From: Alphaproteobacteria bacterium
Lineage (GTDB): Bacteria; Pseudomonadota; Alphaproteobacteria; UBA2966
Reading direction: 5' to 3'
Length of the DNA: 64,000 nucleotides
Assembly: GCA_021296255.1 (NCBI GenBank)
Contig: JAGWAU010000001.1
Coordinates: 26,375-90,374 of the forward strand
Position numbers and translations under genes: made by a program. This document shows positions 56,253 through 64,000 of this stretch, piece after piece. The notes beneath the pieces are model-generated. The model was given only the letters and a program-made list of their open reading frames with translations. It ran no database searches and was not told the origin of the DNA. Every line of letters begins with the position of its first letter. The first letter of the stretch is position 1.

Positions 56253-56281
56253 ATAGTATTTATAAACAATTTTTGTACCAA
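56253..56281 (-). promoter_or_regulatory. Predicted promoter for pyrE
   Basis: On the minus strand TTGGTA (56276-56281) and TACTAT (56253-56258) are spaced by 17 bases, ending 26 bases before the pyrE ATG, in an unusually A+T-rich stretch. Confidence 0.4.
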
Positions 56282-56408
56282 ATATTGTGCAAAAAGAGGT
56301 TATCCAGCCAATGGATGTGCCGGCGTCGACCCGCGAATGTAGCTTGAGAAACGCGGAATGGGAATTGGTCCGCTTGTGCGAATGGGGGTTGCCTGCCACC
56401 TTCCTGCC

Positions 56409-57755
56409 ATGACGATTGTCGCGCTCGCGAGTGGCCGCGGCCGGGCGGGGGTTGCCGTCATTCGAATCTCCGGACCGGCTGCCGGAAGCTTGGTGGAGCA
56501 GATGGCCGGCGTGGTACCGGCGCCTCGCGTGGCGGTTCGTGCGGCGCTGCGGGATCCGCGGAACGGACAGGTGCTCGATGATGGCTTGGTCCTGTGGTTT
56601 CCGGCGCCGGCCAGCTATACCGGGGAAGATGTCGCCGAGTTGCACGTCCACGGCGGCGCGGCAGTGCTGTCCGCTGTGCTGAGCGCGCTGTGTGCTCGGC
56701 AGGACGTCCGCATCGCGGAGCCGGGAGAGTTCACGCGTCGCGCGTTCCTCAACGGCAAACTGGATCTCGTTCAGGCCGAAGCGGTGGCCGACCTCGTCGA
56801 CGCCGAGACGGAAGAGCAGCGTCGGCAGGCCGTGGGTCAACTCAAGGGGCGGCTCAGTGCCGTTTACGACTCGTGGCGAGTCCGTTTGCGGGATGCCTTG
56901 GCGCACTTGGAGGCCGTCATCGATTTTCCGGACGAAGAACTGCCCGAGGATTTGATCTCCTCCATTCGTCAGAACTTGGGCGAGTTGCTTGGCGAACAGA
57001 CAGCGCATCTCGAGGATGGGCGGCGAGGTGAACGCCTGCGCGACGGGCTCTACGTCGTCATCGCGGGCGCTCCCAACGTGGGCAAGTCGAGCTTGCTGAA
57101 TGCCTTGGCGCGACGGGACGCGGCAATCGTATCGGAACGTGCTGGGACTACGCGGGATGTGGTGGAAGTGCGCCTCGACCTCGGGGGCCTTCCGGTGATT
57201 GTCGCGGACACGGCGGGCCTGCGGGAAGGCCGCGACGAGATCGAGAGCGAAGGGATTCGGCGCGCGTTGGCGCGGGCGGAGACGGCAGATCTCAGGATCG
57301 TCATGGTGGAAGCGTCGCCGGCCATCAAGCCGGACTCGCGGATCAGGTCTCTGCTGGACGAAGATGCCATGGTCGTCGTCAACAAGATCGACCTGCATGA
57401 GGTCGCGCCGGGAACCCGTGTCGAGGGTCGACAAGTGTGGCCCATGTCCGTGACCGCCGGCACGGGGCTTGACAGTTTTCTGGATGCGCTCGAAAAGAGG
57501 GTCGAGCGGCGCATGGGCCGTGGCGAGTCACCGGTCATCACGCGGGAGCGCCACCGATCGTCGATCGAGGAAACCGCGGCGTGTCTGCGGAGGTTCATGG
57601 CTGGGTCGGAAAACGGCGAAATGACGAACGCCCGTCTTGAGCTCGTGGCGGAGGATCTGAGACTCGCGGCGCGAACGCTCGGTCGGGTCACCGGCAAGAT
57701 CGGCGTCGAGGAACTTTTGGATGTCGTATTTCGGGATTTCTGCATCGGGAAATGA
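56409..57755 (+). CDS. mnmE: tRNA modification GTPase MnmE
   Basis: MnmE, with MnmG, installs the carboxymethylaminomethyl group on U34 of certain tRNAs. The 448-residue protein has the N-terminal folate-binding domain (MTIVALASGRGRAGVAVIR), a G domain with GAPNVGKSSLLNAL and ADTAGLRE, and the C-terminal FCIGK motif with its essential Cys. ATG 56409 is chosen over a start 51 bases upstream. MnmG follows 51 bases downstream. Confidence 0.97.
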   Translation: MTIVALASGRGRAGVAVIRISGPAAGSLVEQMAGVVPAPRVAVRAALRDPRNGQVLDDGLVLWFPAPASYTGEDVAELHVHGGAAVLSAVLSALCARQDVRIAEPGEFTRRAFLNGKLDLVQAEAVADLVDAETEEQRRQAVGQLKGRLSAVYDSWRVRLRDALAHLEAVIDFPDEELPEDLISSIRQNLGELLGEQTAHLEDGRRGERLRDGLYVVIAGAPNVGKSSLLNALARRDAAIVSERAGTTRDVVEVRLDLGGLPVIVADTAGLREGRDEIESEGIRRALARAETADLRIVMVEASPAIKPDSRIRSLLDEDAMVVVNKIDLHEVAPGTRVEGRQVWPMSVTAGTGLDSFLDALEKRVERRMGRGESPVITRERHRSSIEETAACLRRFMAGSENGEMTNARLELVAEDLRLAARTLGRVTGKIGVEELLDVVFRDFCIGK

Positions 57756-57785
57756 TCGGTTGGGGTTCGATGCGAAGCGAAGGAG

Positions 57786-57801
57786 TGTTTCACGTGAAAC
57801 G
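57786..57801. other. parS: parS site (15 of 16 matches)
   Basis: TGTTTCACGTGAAACG matches the ParB-binding consensus TGTTTCACGTGAAACA except for the last base. It lies between mnmE and mnmG, six bases before the mnmG GTG. ParA and ParB are encoded 2.6 kb downstream, so this is expected to be a centromere site for chromosome segregation. Confidence 0.9.
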
Positions 57802-57806
57802 TAACC

Positions 57807-59747
57807 GTGTCCCACGCGGCCGAGATGATCGAAGCCGCGCGACTGTCTGACGGCGCCGGCTTCGATGTCGTCGTGATCGGCGGTGGTCACGCCGGGTGCG
57901 AGGCCGCGGCTGCGGCCGCGCGCATGGGCGCGGAGACCCTGCTCGTGACCCACGAGGTGCGCACCATCGGCGAGATGTCGTGCAATCCGGCGATCGGCGG
58001 TCTCGGAAAAGGACACCTCGTCCGGGAAATCGACGCGCTGGACGGCCTCATGGGCCGGGTGGCGGACGCCGCTGGGATACAATTCCGTCTCCTGAACCGG
58101 CGGAAAGGTCCGGCGGTTCGGGGCCCTAGAGCCCAGGCGGACCGGGCCCTCTATCGGCAGGCGATGCAGCTGGCGTTGAGCAAGGTCGAAAACCTGACGG
58201 TCGCCGAGGCATCGGTCGAGGACCTCGGAATCGTCGGCCAGGGCCAAGGCCGGGCCTCTGAAGCGCGATGGGTCGTCCTCGCCGACGGACGGCGGATTCG
58301 GACGGGAGCGGTGGTCCTGACGACCGGGACGTTCCTGCGGGGCTTGATCCATGTGGGCGAGGAGCAGGTGCCGGCGGGGCGCGTCGGCGAGGCGCCGGCT
58401 CTGGGTTTGGCTCATACGCTCCAGTGGTTGGGATTTCGTCGGGGGCGCCTGAAGACGGGCACGCCGCCGCGCCTCGACGGCAGGAGTATCGACTACGCCC
58501 GACTGGAGATGCAGCCGGGCGACGAGCCGCCAGTGCCGTTCTCCTATCTGACCGAGGAGATCACCACGCCCCAGGTGAGTTGTCACATCACCGCGACGAC
58601 GGAGGCCTCCCATGAGCTGATCCGCGCCAATCTGGGTAGATCTCCCATGTACTCGGGTCAGATCGCGAGCGTGGGTCCCCGGTATTGCCCCTCCATCGAA
58701 GACAAGGTCGTGCGCTTCGGCGATCGGCGGTCGCATCAGATATTCCTCGAGCCGGAGGGATTGGACGACGATACGGTCTATCCCAACGGGATTTCCACCT
58801 CCCTTCCGAGGGACGTGCAATTGGCGCTGTTGGCAACCGTTCCGGGACTCGAAAGAGCGGAGATGGTGCGGCCCGGATATGCCATCGAGTACGATTTTGT
58901 CGACCCGCGAGAACTCTCTCCGGCCCTGGAGACCCGAAAGGTGAAACGTCTGTTCCTCGCGGGCCAGATCAACGGCACCACCGGCTACGAGGAGGCCGCC
59001 GCTCAGGGACTGATGGCCGGGCTGAACGCGGCCTGCCGGGTGTCCGGCGCGGACGCCGTCACGGTCGATCGCGCCGACGGCTATATCGGCGTGTTGGTCG
59101 ACGACCTGATCACCCGTGGCGTGGACGAGCCCTACCGGATGTTCACCTCAAGGGCGGAATACCGTCTGACCTTGCGGGCCGACAACGCGGACCGGCGGTT
59201 GACGCCGTTAGGAATCGAGAGAGGGTTCGTCGGGGCCGAGAGGGCCGCAGCGTTCGAGACCAAATCGCAAGCGCTCGAGGCGGCCCGTGGGCGGTTGGAA
59301 GCGCTGTCGTTGGCTCCGGGCGAGGCCCGCAGGCATGGGATCGCGATGAACCGAGATGGTTCGCGGCGGAGCGCGTTCGATCTGCTCGGAGGCTACCGGA
59401 TGACGGTCAGCGACCTGGTGCGCATCTGGCCCGAACTCAGGGAGATGTCGGCCGATGTCGCCGAACAATTGGAATGCGAGGCTCATTACCGCGGATATTT
59501 GGCTCGACAGGATGCGGACATCCGAGCCTTCCGGCGCGACGAGGCACTGCGCATTCCCCTGGACTTCGACTTTCACAGGGTGGACGGCCTGTCGAACGAG
59601 CAGCGTCAGAAGTTGGCGACCGTTCAACCGGCGACGCTCGGCGCAGCCGCCCGAGTGCCGGGCGTCACGCCGGCGGCGGTGAACCTGCTTCTCATTCATA
59701 TTCGCCGCAGCGAGACGGACGGCCGCAAGTTGCAGAAGAGCGCCTGA
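57807..59747 (+). CDS. mnmG: tRNA modification enzyme MnmG (GidA)
   Basis: MnmG is the FAD-dependent partner of MnmE. The 646-residue protein has the dinucleotide loop [14 protein letters not shown] and the signatures [16 protein letters not shown] and [14 protein letters not shown]. The GTG start at 57807 comes just after a parS site; ATG 57825 is an alternative. RsmG follows 17 bases downstream. Confidence 0.97.
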   Translation: MSHAAEMIEAARLSDGAGFDVVVIGGGHAGCEAAAAAARMGAETLLVTHEVRTIGEMSCNPAIGGLGKGHLVREIDALDGLMGRVADAAGIQFRLLNRRKGPAVRGPRAQADRALYRQAMQLALSKVENLTVAEASVEDLGIVGQGQGRASEARWVVLADGRRIRTGAVVLTTGTFLRGLIHVGEEQVPAGRVGEAPALGLAHTLQWLGFRRGRLKTGTPPRLDGRSIDYARLEMQPGDEPPVPFSYLTEEITTPQVSCHITATTEASHELIRANLGRSPMYSGQIASVGPRYCPSIEDKVVRFGDRRSHQIFLEPEGLDDDTVYPNGISTSLPRDVQLALLATVPGLERAEMVRPGYAIEYDFVDPRELSPALETRKVKRLFLAGQINGTTGYEEAAAQGLMAGLNAACRVSGADAVTVDRADGYIGVLVDDLITRGVDEPYRMFTSRAEYRLTLRADNADRRLTPLGIERGFVGAERAAAFETKSQALEAARGRLEALSLAPGEARRHGIAMNRDGSRRSAFDLLGGYRMTVSDLVRIWPELREMSADVAEQLECEAHYRGYLARQDADIRAFRRDEALRIPLDFDFHRVDGLSNEQRQKLATVQPATLGAAARVPGVTPAAVNLLLIHIRRSETDGRKLQKSA

Positions 59748-59764
59748 GTCAACGGTGCAGGACC

Positions 59765-60415
59765 GTGGCCGGGAAGTACACCGCCGACGCCTTTCAGAGC
59801 GACACCGGTGTTTCACGTGAAACATTGGAGCGCCTGGAAGCGTACGTGGCACTCTTGACCATGTGGCAGCGCAGGATAAACCTCGTCGGCTCCCGATCGC
59901 TCGGGGACATTTGGCGCCGCCATATGCTGGACTCCGCCCAACTGTTGGATCTGGGCCCGGCCAGCGCGCGTGTCTGGGTCGATGTGGGCAGTGGCGCGGG
60001 ATTTCCGGGTTTGGTACTGGCCGCTCTCGGCTGCGGCAAGGTCTTCCTCATCGAGAAGGATGCGCGGAAGTGCGTCTTTCTGCGGGAGGCCGTTCGGCTG
60101 CTTGAAGCGGATGCCGAGGTGGTGGAGTCTCGAATAGAGGAGATCGGCGAATCGCGCCAGGAGGACCGGCCCTTTCCGCCGCCGCAGGTCATTACGGCGA
60201 GAGCCCTGGCGCCACTCGACAGGCTACTGGCCATGGTGGCCCCGCTATGCGGTACGGAAACGGTGTGCCTTTTCCCGAAAGGACTAGATGTTGGGCGTGA
60301 ATTGACGACAATCGCAAAATATTCCAAACTCGCTGTGGATGAGTTGCCGAGCCGTACGGCGGCGCGCGCGGCGGTCCTGCGGATTAGAGGATTGGCGGAT
60401 GAGAACCGGGGTTGA
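59765..60415 (+). CDS. rsmG: 16S rRNA (guanine527-N7)-methyltransferase
   Basis: RsmG methylates G527 of 16S rRNA. From the GTG at 59765 it has 216 residues, with SAM motif VDVGSGAGFPGLVLA. Residues about 15-20 (GVSRET) are encoded by a perfect parS site, a feature I recall from other bacteria. Its 3' end overlaps parA by 17 bases. Confidence 0.95.
   Translation: MAGKYTADAFQSDTGVSRETLERLEAYVALLTMWQRRINLVGSRSLGDIWRRHMLDSAQLLDLGPASARVWVDVGSGAGFPGLVLAALGCGKVFLIEKDARKCVFLREAVRLLEADAEVVESRIEEIGESRQEDRPFPPPQVITARALAPLDRLLAMVAPLCGTETVCLFPKGLDVGRELTTIAKYSKLAVDELPSRTAARAAVLRIRGLADENRG
59809..59824. other. parS: Perfect parS site inside rsmG
   Basis: TGTTTCACGTGAAACA, an exact 16-bp match to the ParB consensus, lies within the rsmG coding region, 2.0 kb from the other site and 0.6 kb from parA. 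Confidence 0.95.
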
Positions 60416-61223
60416 AAGGCAGGAGGAGCGTGCGCGCCGCTCGAATGAGGGCAGGGTCATCGCGGTGGCGAACCAGAAGGGCGGCGTCGGCAAGACGACG
60501 ACCGTCATAAATTTGGCCACCGCCCTCGCCGCGGTGGGCCGTCGAGTGCTCATCATCGACCTGGACCCCCAGGGCAATGCGAGTACCGGAATCGGGATCG
60601 ACCGGGGGAATCGGCCCCTGAGCAGCTATGACGTCCTGGCGGGTGCGGCGACGGTGAAGGAAGCAGCGGTCGCGAGCGATATCCCCGGACTCGATATTGT
60701 CCCGTCGACGGTCGACCTCTCCGGAGCCGAATTGGAGCTCGTGGATACGGAGGGGCGCAGCCGCCGGTTGCGGGATGCCGTCGGCGGAAAGGTTGCCGGC
60801 TATGATTACGTTCTGATCGATTGTCCCCCCTCTCTCGGGCTCCTGACGTTGAATGCCCTGGTCGCGGCGGACGCGGTACTCGTGCCGCTGCAATGCGAGT
60901 TCTTCCCGCTCGAGGGATTGAGCCAGCTCATGCGAACGATCGAGCGGGTTCGGGTCGGGTTCAATCCGGGGCTGGAAATCCAGGGCGTCGTCCTCACCAT
61001 GTTCGATCGACGGAACAATCTGTCGGATCAGGTGGCGACGGATGTACGCAGCGTGTTGGGCGATAAGGTGTACGAGACGGTGATTCCGAGGAACGTCCGG
61101 GTCTCCGAAGCGCCGTCTCACGGGAAGCCCGCGCTTCTCTATGATTTTCGGTGCGCCGGCAGCCGGGCTTACATCAGCCTCGCCGGAGAAGTGCTTCGGC
61201 GCGAGGGGGCCATCGCGGCATGA
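60399..61223 (+). CDS. parA: Chromosome partitioning ATPase ParA
   Basis: ParA is the Walker-type ATPase that moves ParB-parS complexes. The 274-residue protein has the deviant Walker A KGGVGKT (27-33) and LIIDLDPQGNAS. ATG 60399 lies within rsmG. Upstream frame sequence is not protein-like. The stop overlaps the parB start as ATGA. Confidence 0.97.
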   Translation: MRTGVERQEERARRSNEGRVIAVANQKGGVGKTTTVINLATALAAVGRRVLIIDLDPQGNASTGIGIDRGNRPLSSYDVLAGAATVKEAAVASDIPGLDIVPSTVDLSGAELELVDTEGRSRRLRDAVGGKVAGYDYVLIDCPPSLGLLTLNALVAADAVLVPLQCEFFPLEGLSQLMRTIERVRVGFNPGLEIQGVVLTMFDRRNNLSDQVATDVRSVLGDKVYETVIPRNVRVSEAPSHGKPALLYDFRCAGSRAYISLAGEVLRREGAIAA

Positions 61224-62125
61224 TTGAGGAAATCCAAGGCCGGCGGCGTGGCCTGGGCCGGGGACTATCCGCGCTTCTCGGTGACGACTCGGAAGACTAT
61301 GCGCGCCTAGATCAGGCCCGATCGTCGAAGACGGTTCCGATCGAACGGCTCCGGCCCAGTGCCTTTCAGCCGAGGCGGCGGTTCGACGAAGCGGAGATGG
61401 AAACCCTGGTCGAGTCCGTCAAGGAAGTCGGCATGCTGCAGCCGATACTCGTGCGGCGCGCGGGCGATCGGAAAGAGGAATTCGAAATCGTTGCCGGGGA
61501 GCGTCGTTGGCGTGCCGCTCAGCGGGCGCAATTGCACCGGGTACCCGTTGTCGTCAAGGACCTCGATGACGCCCAATCGTTGAAGATCGCGCTCGTGGAG
61601 AACATTCAACGCGAAGACCTGAACGCGATCGAGGAGGCGGAGGGGTACAGCCGCCTCATGGAAGAATTCGGACTCACGCAAGAGGCCGTTTCCCTCGCCA
61701 TTGGCAGGAGTCGCAGCCACGTTGCGAACGCCGTACGCTTGTTGAACCTACCCGACTCGGTGAAGCGGTTGGTGGAAGACGGGCAGCTGTCGGCAGGGCA
61801 TGCGAGAGCTTTGTTAGGGACGGAAGATCCGGAAGGACTCGCAAAACGTATTATAAATCAGGGTCTTACGGTTCGAGAGGTGGAAACCCTGGCGAAGGAA
61901 ACAGGTTCGGGAAACGGCAGGAAGCGGGACGCCGCCGACAAGGATGCGGACACGCTCGCGCTGGAGCGCGATCTTTCCGAGGCTCTCGGTCTTCACGTCG
62001 ACATCCGCCACAAGGGAGAGACGGGAGGGACGGTCAATATCGGGTACAAAACGCTCGAGCAGTTGGATGAGGTATGCAGACGCCTGTGTCATCACGAAGA
62101 GACGTCCATGTCGAGAACCTTCTGA
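61220..62125 (+). CDS. parB: Chromosome partitioning protein ParB
   Basis: ParB binds parS and spreads as a CTP-dependent clamp. The 301-residue protein has an N-terminal GRGLSALLGD, the CTP-binding region with EIVAGERRWRAAQ and ENIQREDLNAIEEAEGY, a helix-turn-helix (LTQEAVSLAIGRSRSHVANAVRLL) and a C-terminal dimer domain. It is complete, and both in-window parS sites are its likely targets. Confidence 0.97.
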   Translation: MIEEIQGRRRGLGRGLSALLGDDSEDYARLDQARSSKTVPIERLRPSAFQPRRRFDEAEMETLVESVKEVGMLQPILVRRAGDRKEEFEIVAGERRWRAAQRAQLHRVPVVVKDLDDAQSLKIALVENIQREDLNAIEEAEGYSRLMEEFGLTQEAVSLAIGRSRSHVANAVRLLNLPDSVKRLVEDGQLSAGHARALLGTEDPEGLAKRIINQGLTVREVETLAKETGSGNGRKRDAADKDADTLALERDLSEALGLHVDIRHKGETGGTVNIGYKTLEQLDEVCRRLCHHEETSMSRTF

Positions 62126-62243
62126 ATGGACCGTGCGGCGCCCTGCCGCTTCCGTCACCGGCGGGCGTTCGGCCGAGGACGGGATAATCCGTTCCTAGAG
62201 ATCGCCGTCACGATCTTGTGAATCTTCCTTTTGTGTCAATGCG

Positions 62244-63152
62244 TTAGTCGGCCCGGTCGTCGAGCCCGTTCTGGCGACCGCAGGCCGTCACGGTGTTGTG
62301 CAGGAGGCAGGCGATCGTCATGGGGCCGACCCCGCCGGGAACCGGCGTGACGGCGCCCGCCACCTTCACCGCTTCATCGAAATCGACGTCGCCGACAAGC
62401 CGGGTCTTTCCCTCTTCCGCCGGCACCCGGTTGATGCCGACGTCGATCACCGTGGCGCCCGGTTTGATCCAGTCTCCCTTGACTATCCGGGGACGGCCGA
62501 CCGCGGCGACCAGAATGTCCGCTTCCCGGGCCTCCGCCGGAAGGTCCCGCGTTCGTGAATGCGCCACGGTGACGGTGCAGCTTTCCTTGATGAGCAACAT
62601 GGCCATCGGCTTGCCGACGATGTTGGAGCGGCCCAAGACCAGGGCCTTCCGCCCCTGCAGATCCCCCAGTGCATCCTTGAGCATCATCAGGCAGCCGAGC
62701 GGGGTGCACGGCACGAGCGCGTCCTGGCCCGTCGCCAGCAGCCCGGTGTTGATCACGTGGAAGCCGTGGACGTCCTTGGCGGGATCTATGGGGTTGATGA
62801 CGGCGTGTTCCTTGATCTGATCGGGAAGCGGTAGCTGGACGAGGATGCCGTTGATCCTGGAGTCCTCGTTGAGTTCAGAGACCCTGCCGAGCAGCTCGTG
62901 TTGCGTCGTTTCCGCCGGGAGGTCGAACTTGAACGACTCCATCCCCACTTCGACGGTCTGTTTCGACTTGTTGCGCGTATAGACCTGGCTTGCGGGGTTC
63001 CCGCCCACCAGCACGACTGCCAGGCCCGGGGTCACGTCGTGCTCGGCCTTCAGGTGCGCGACGCGGCGCGCCACCTTCTCGCGAATCCCGGCGGCGAATG
63101 CCTTGCCGTCGATAATCCGGGCCGTGCCCGTGTCCGATCGGGATTCCGCCAT
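62244..63152 (-). CDS. folD: Methylenetetrahydrofolate dehydrogenase/cyclohydrolase
   Basis: FolD interconverts 5,10-methylene- and 10-formyl-tetrahydrofolate with NADP. The 302-residue protein has the catalytic [14 protein letters not shown], the NADP site [17 protein letters not shown] and the C-terminal [15 protein letters not shown]. It is convergent with parB across 118 bases that show no clear terminator. YggT is upstream; the small gene often found between them in relatives is absent from the 143-bp gap. Confidence 0.96.
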   Translation of the reverse strand: MAESRSDTGTARIIDGKAFAAGIREKVARRVAHLKAEHDVTPGLAVVLVGGNPASQVYTRNKSKQTVEVGMESFKFDLPAETTQHELLGRVSELNEDSRINGILVQLPLPDQIKEHAVINPIDPAKDVHGFHVINTGLLATGQDALVPCTPLGCLMMLKDALGDLQGRKALVLGRSNIVGKPMAMLLIKESCTVTVAHSRTRDLPAEAREADILVAAVGRPRIVKGDWIKPGATVIDVGINRVPAEEGKTRLVGDVDFDEAVKVAGAVTPVPGGVGPMTIACLLHNTVTACGRQNGLDDRAD

Positions 63153-63295
63153 GTCAATCTCCTCCCAGTGCGTGCTTAGCCCATCCCTGATGCGCGCTCA
63201 ACACGGCTGCCGAGTCTCCTTCGACCAGCATCGATTTCCGACGGCTCCTCTCCTCGGTCGTCGAGAATATTCGGTCCGCGCGGGACGTCCCCGCC

Positions 63296-63589
63296 TCAGA
63301 GGCCACCCTGGCCCAGGAAAATCTCGAACAAGAAGTTGCGCAAGAAGATCAGGATGAGGATGAGCACCACCGGTGAGATATCGATCCCGCCCAGAAGAGG
63401 GATGAATCTGCGGATGGGCCTCAGTGCCGGTTCCGTGATGCGATACAGGAAGTCGCCCACCATGTAGACGAATCGGTTCCCGGTGTTGATCACGTTGAAT
63501 GCGACCAGCCAGCTCAGCACCGCGGAGATGATGAGCGCCCATATGTAAAGCGTGATGACGGTGCTGATGAGTTGGAGAAGCGAATACAT
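63296..63589 (-). CDS. YggT family membrane protein
   Basis: A 97-residue protein with two hydrophobic segments (about 4-30 and 68-92) separated by the conserved RITEPALRPIRRFIP. The family is found beside cell-division or folate genes in many bacteria. The function is uncertain; links to osmotic stress and division have been suggested. It is transcribed towards folD. Confidence 0.92.
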   Translation of the reverse strand: MYSLLQLISTVITLYIWALIISAVLSWLVAFNVINTGNRFVYMVGDFLYRITEPALRPIRRFIPLLGGIDISPVVLILILIFLRNFLFEIFLGQGGL

Positions 63590-63652
63590 AACCCGGCTCC
63601 GAGCCTCTGCGTCTCGGCGATCGGCCTAATCTATAGCACCTCGCCACACGCC

Positions 63653-63681
63653 TTGACAGCGTTCGGGGCCCTACCCATTAT
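63653..63681 (+). promoter_or_regulatory. Strong sigma70-type promoter for the tRNA gene
   Basis: A perfect -35 box TTGACA (63653-63658), a 17-base spacer and CATTAT (63676-63681) lie 42 bases before the tRNA start, as expected for a stable-RNA promoter. Confidence 0.6.
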
Positions 63682-63723
63682 CCCCGCGCCTCCCGCCGCA
63701 CCGCGGGCGAAAGCACGACGTTT

Positions 63724-63799
63724 GGGGCCGTAGCTCAGTTGGGAGAGCGCGACGTTCGCAATGTCGAGGTCAGGGGTTCGATTCCCCTCGGCTCCACCA
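63724..63799 (+). tRNA. tRNA-Ala, anticodon CGC
   Basis: A 76-base tRNA with all four arms: acceptor GGGGCCG/CGGCTCC, D arm GCTC/GAGC, anticodon stem CGACG/TGTCG around TTCGCAA, T arm AGGGG/CCCCT with TTCGATT, and an encoded CCA. The anticodon CGC (63757-63759) reads GCG, so it is an alanine tRNA. The T-arm and 3' end are a common target for integrases, and an integrase gene begins 148 bases downstream. Confidence 0.97.
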
Positions 63800-63832
63800 T
63801 CCTTCAAGCCGAAGAGTTCCAGTAAAGTACCG

Positions 63833-63855
63833 AAACCCCCGGGAAACATGGGTTT
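63833..63855 (+). terminator. Possible terminator of the tRNA transcript
   Basis: AAACCC (63833-63838) can pair with GGGTTT (63850-63855), with two more T bases directly after it. The stem is short. Confidence 0.35.
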
Positions 63856-63896
63856 TTCATTTTCGCGCTCTTGATCGTTCCAGCCGATTCCGCTAT

Positions 63897-63932
63897 TTTC
63901 CCGCCACAAATGGTGGGAAATCTGGTGGGAAA
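63897..63932. repeat. Three copies of a 10-bp motif upstream of the integrase
   Basis: TGGTGGGAAA occurs twice as a direct repeat (63911-63920 and 63923-63932). TTTCCCGCCA (63897-63906) is its inverted form with one mismatch. They lie 15-50 bases before the integrase start, where arm-type binding sites or an autoregulatory operator would be expected. Confidence 0.6.
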
Positions 63933-63947
63933 GAATTCGGTGGAGCC

Positions 63948-64000
63948 ATGGGGAATCTAACTGCCGCCAAGGCGAAATCGCTCTCCAAGCCCGGAATGCA
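63948..64000 (+). CDS. Tyrosine integrase, P4 type (3' truncated by the window)
   Basis: Only 17 full codons are visible. The sequence MGNLTAAKAKSLSKPGM matches the N-terminus of integrases with a DUF4102-type arm-binding domain (typically LTATKVK...LKEPGR...DGGGLYL). The ATG at 63948 has GGAG close upstream. With a tRNA gene 148 bases before it in the same direction, this is the classic start of an integrated genomic island. The identification rests on a short stretch plus context. Confidence 0.7.
   Translation, partial: MGNLTAAKAKSLSKPGM

Noticed and set aside
63631..63909. Minus-strand frame of 92 codons over the tRNA containing EGNRTPDLDIANVALSQLSYG
   Set aside because: This phrase is the well-known false translation of the antisense strand of a tRNA gene; the DNA encodes tRNA-Ala.

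Overview
The window is G+C-rich (about 60-65% by eye) alphaproteobacterial chromosome, most like Rhodospirillales. The call rests on gene order: rph-rdgB-hemW facing hrcA-grpE and dnaK-dnaJ; hisB facing hslVU; fxsA-secB; dnaQ-coaE-aroE-maf-ppsR facing hemE-hemH-hemJ-rho; then mnmE-mnmG-rsmG-parA-parB. About 60 protein genes, one tRNA and very little mobile DNA are visible until the last 300 bases.

Layout. 1-3 kb: the 3' end of a TRAP transporter permease, a solute-binding protein without a signal peptide, and an atypical M19 dipeptidase homologue. 3-9.5 kb: yifB, a CopD-like membrane protein, gshB, a SirB1-type protein, dolP, yraN and rsmI, all on the minus strand, with an LpoA-like gene diverging. 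11-22 kb: hemW-rdgB-rph, an inserted amidase, hrcA-grpE, dnaK-dnaJ and dapB. 22-30 kb: a DMT exporter, an AraC/O6-methylguanine-DNA methyltransferase fusion, nth, membrane proteins, an adenosine-kinase-like gene and a membrane adenylate cyclase carrying a ferredoxin domain. 30-36 kb: the his cluster with an embedded GNAT gene, opposite hslVU. 36-44 kb: a CDP-alcohol transferase, lutABC with an Smr protein, mltA, a Tim44-like gene, fxsA and secB.

44-63 kb looks like the replication-origin neighbourhood. The 406-bp gap between ppsR and hemE has four DnaA-box-like 9-mers in one orientation and an 80% A+T stretch next to hemE, the same context as the Caulobacter origin. Most genes on either side are transcribed away from it. 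Ten to twelve kb to the right are two parS sites, one with 15/16 and one with 16/16 matches to the ParB consensus, beside parAB. HemE, HemH and HemJ form a late haem-synthesis block, and Maf, AroE, CoaE and DnaQ form a chain joined by 4-base start/stop overlaps.

The window ends with a tRNA-Ala(CGC) behind a strong sigma70-type promoter, followed by the first codons of a P4-type tyrosine integrase. This is very likely the left edge of a genomic island that continues beyond the window. I saw no CRISPR array, rRNA, insertion sequence or CIRCE operator. I also found no clearly new multi-gene system. The most unusual items are the ferredoxin-adenylate cyclase, the M19 homologue lacking its first metal motif, and the GNAT gene coupled into the his operon.
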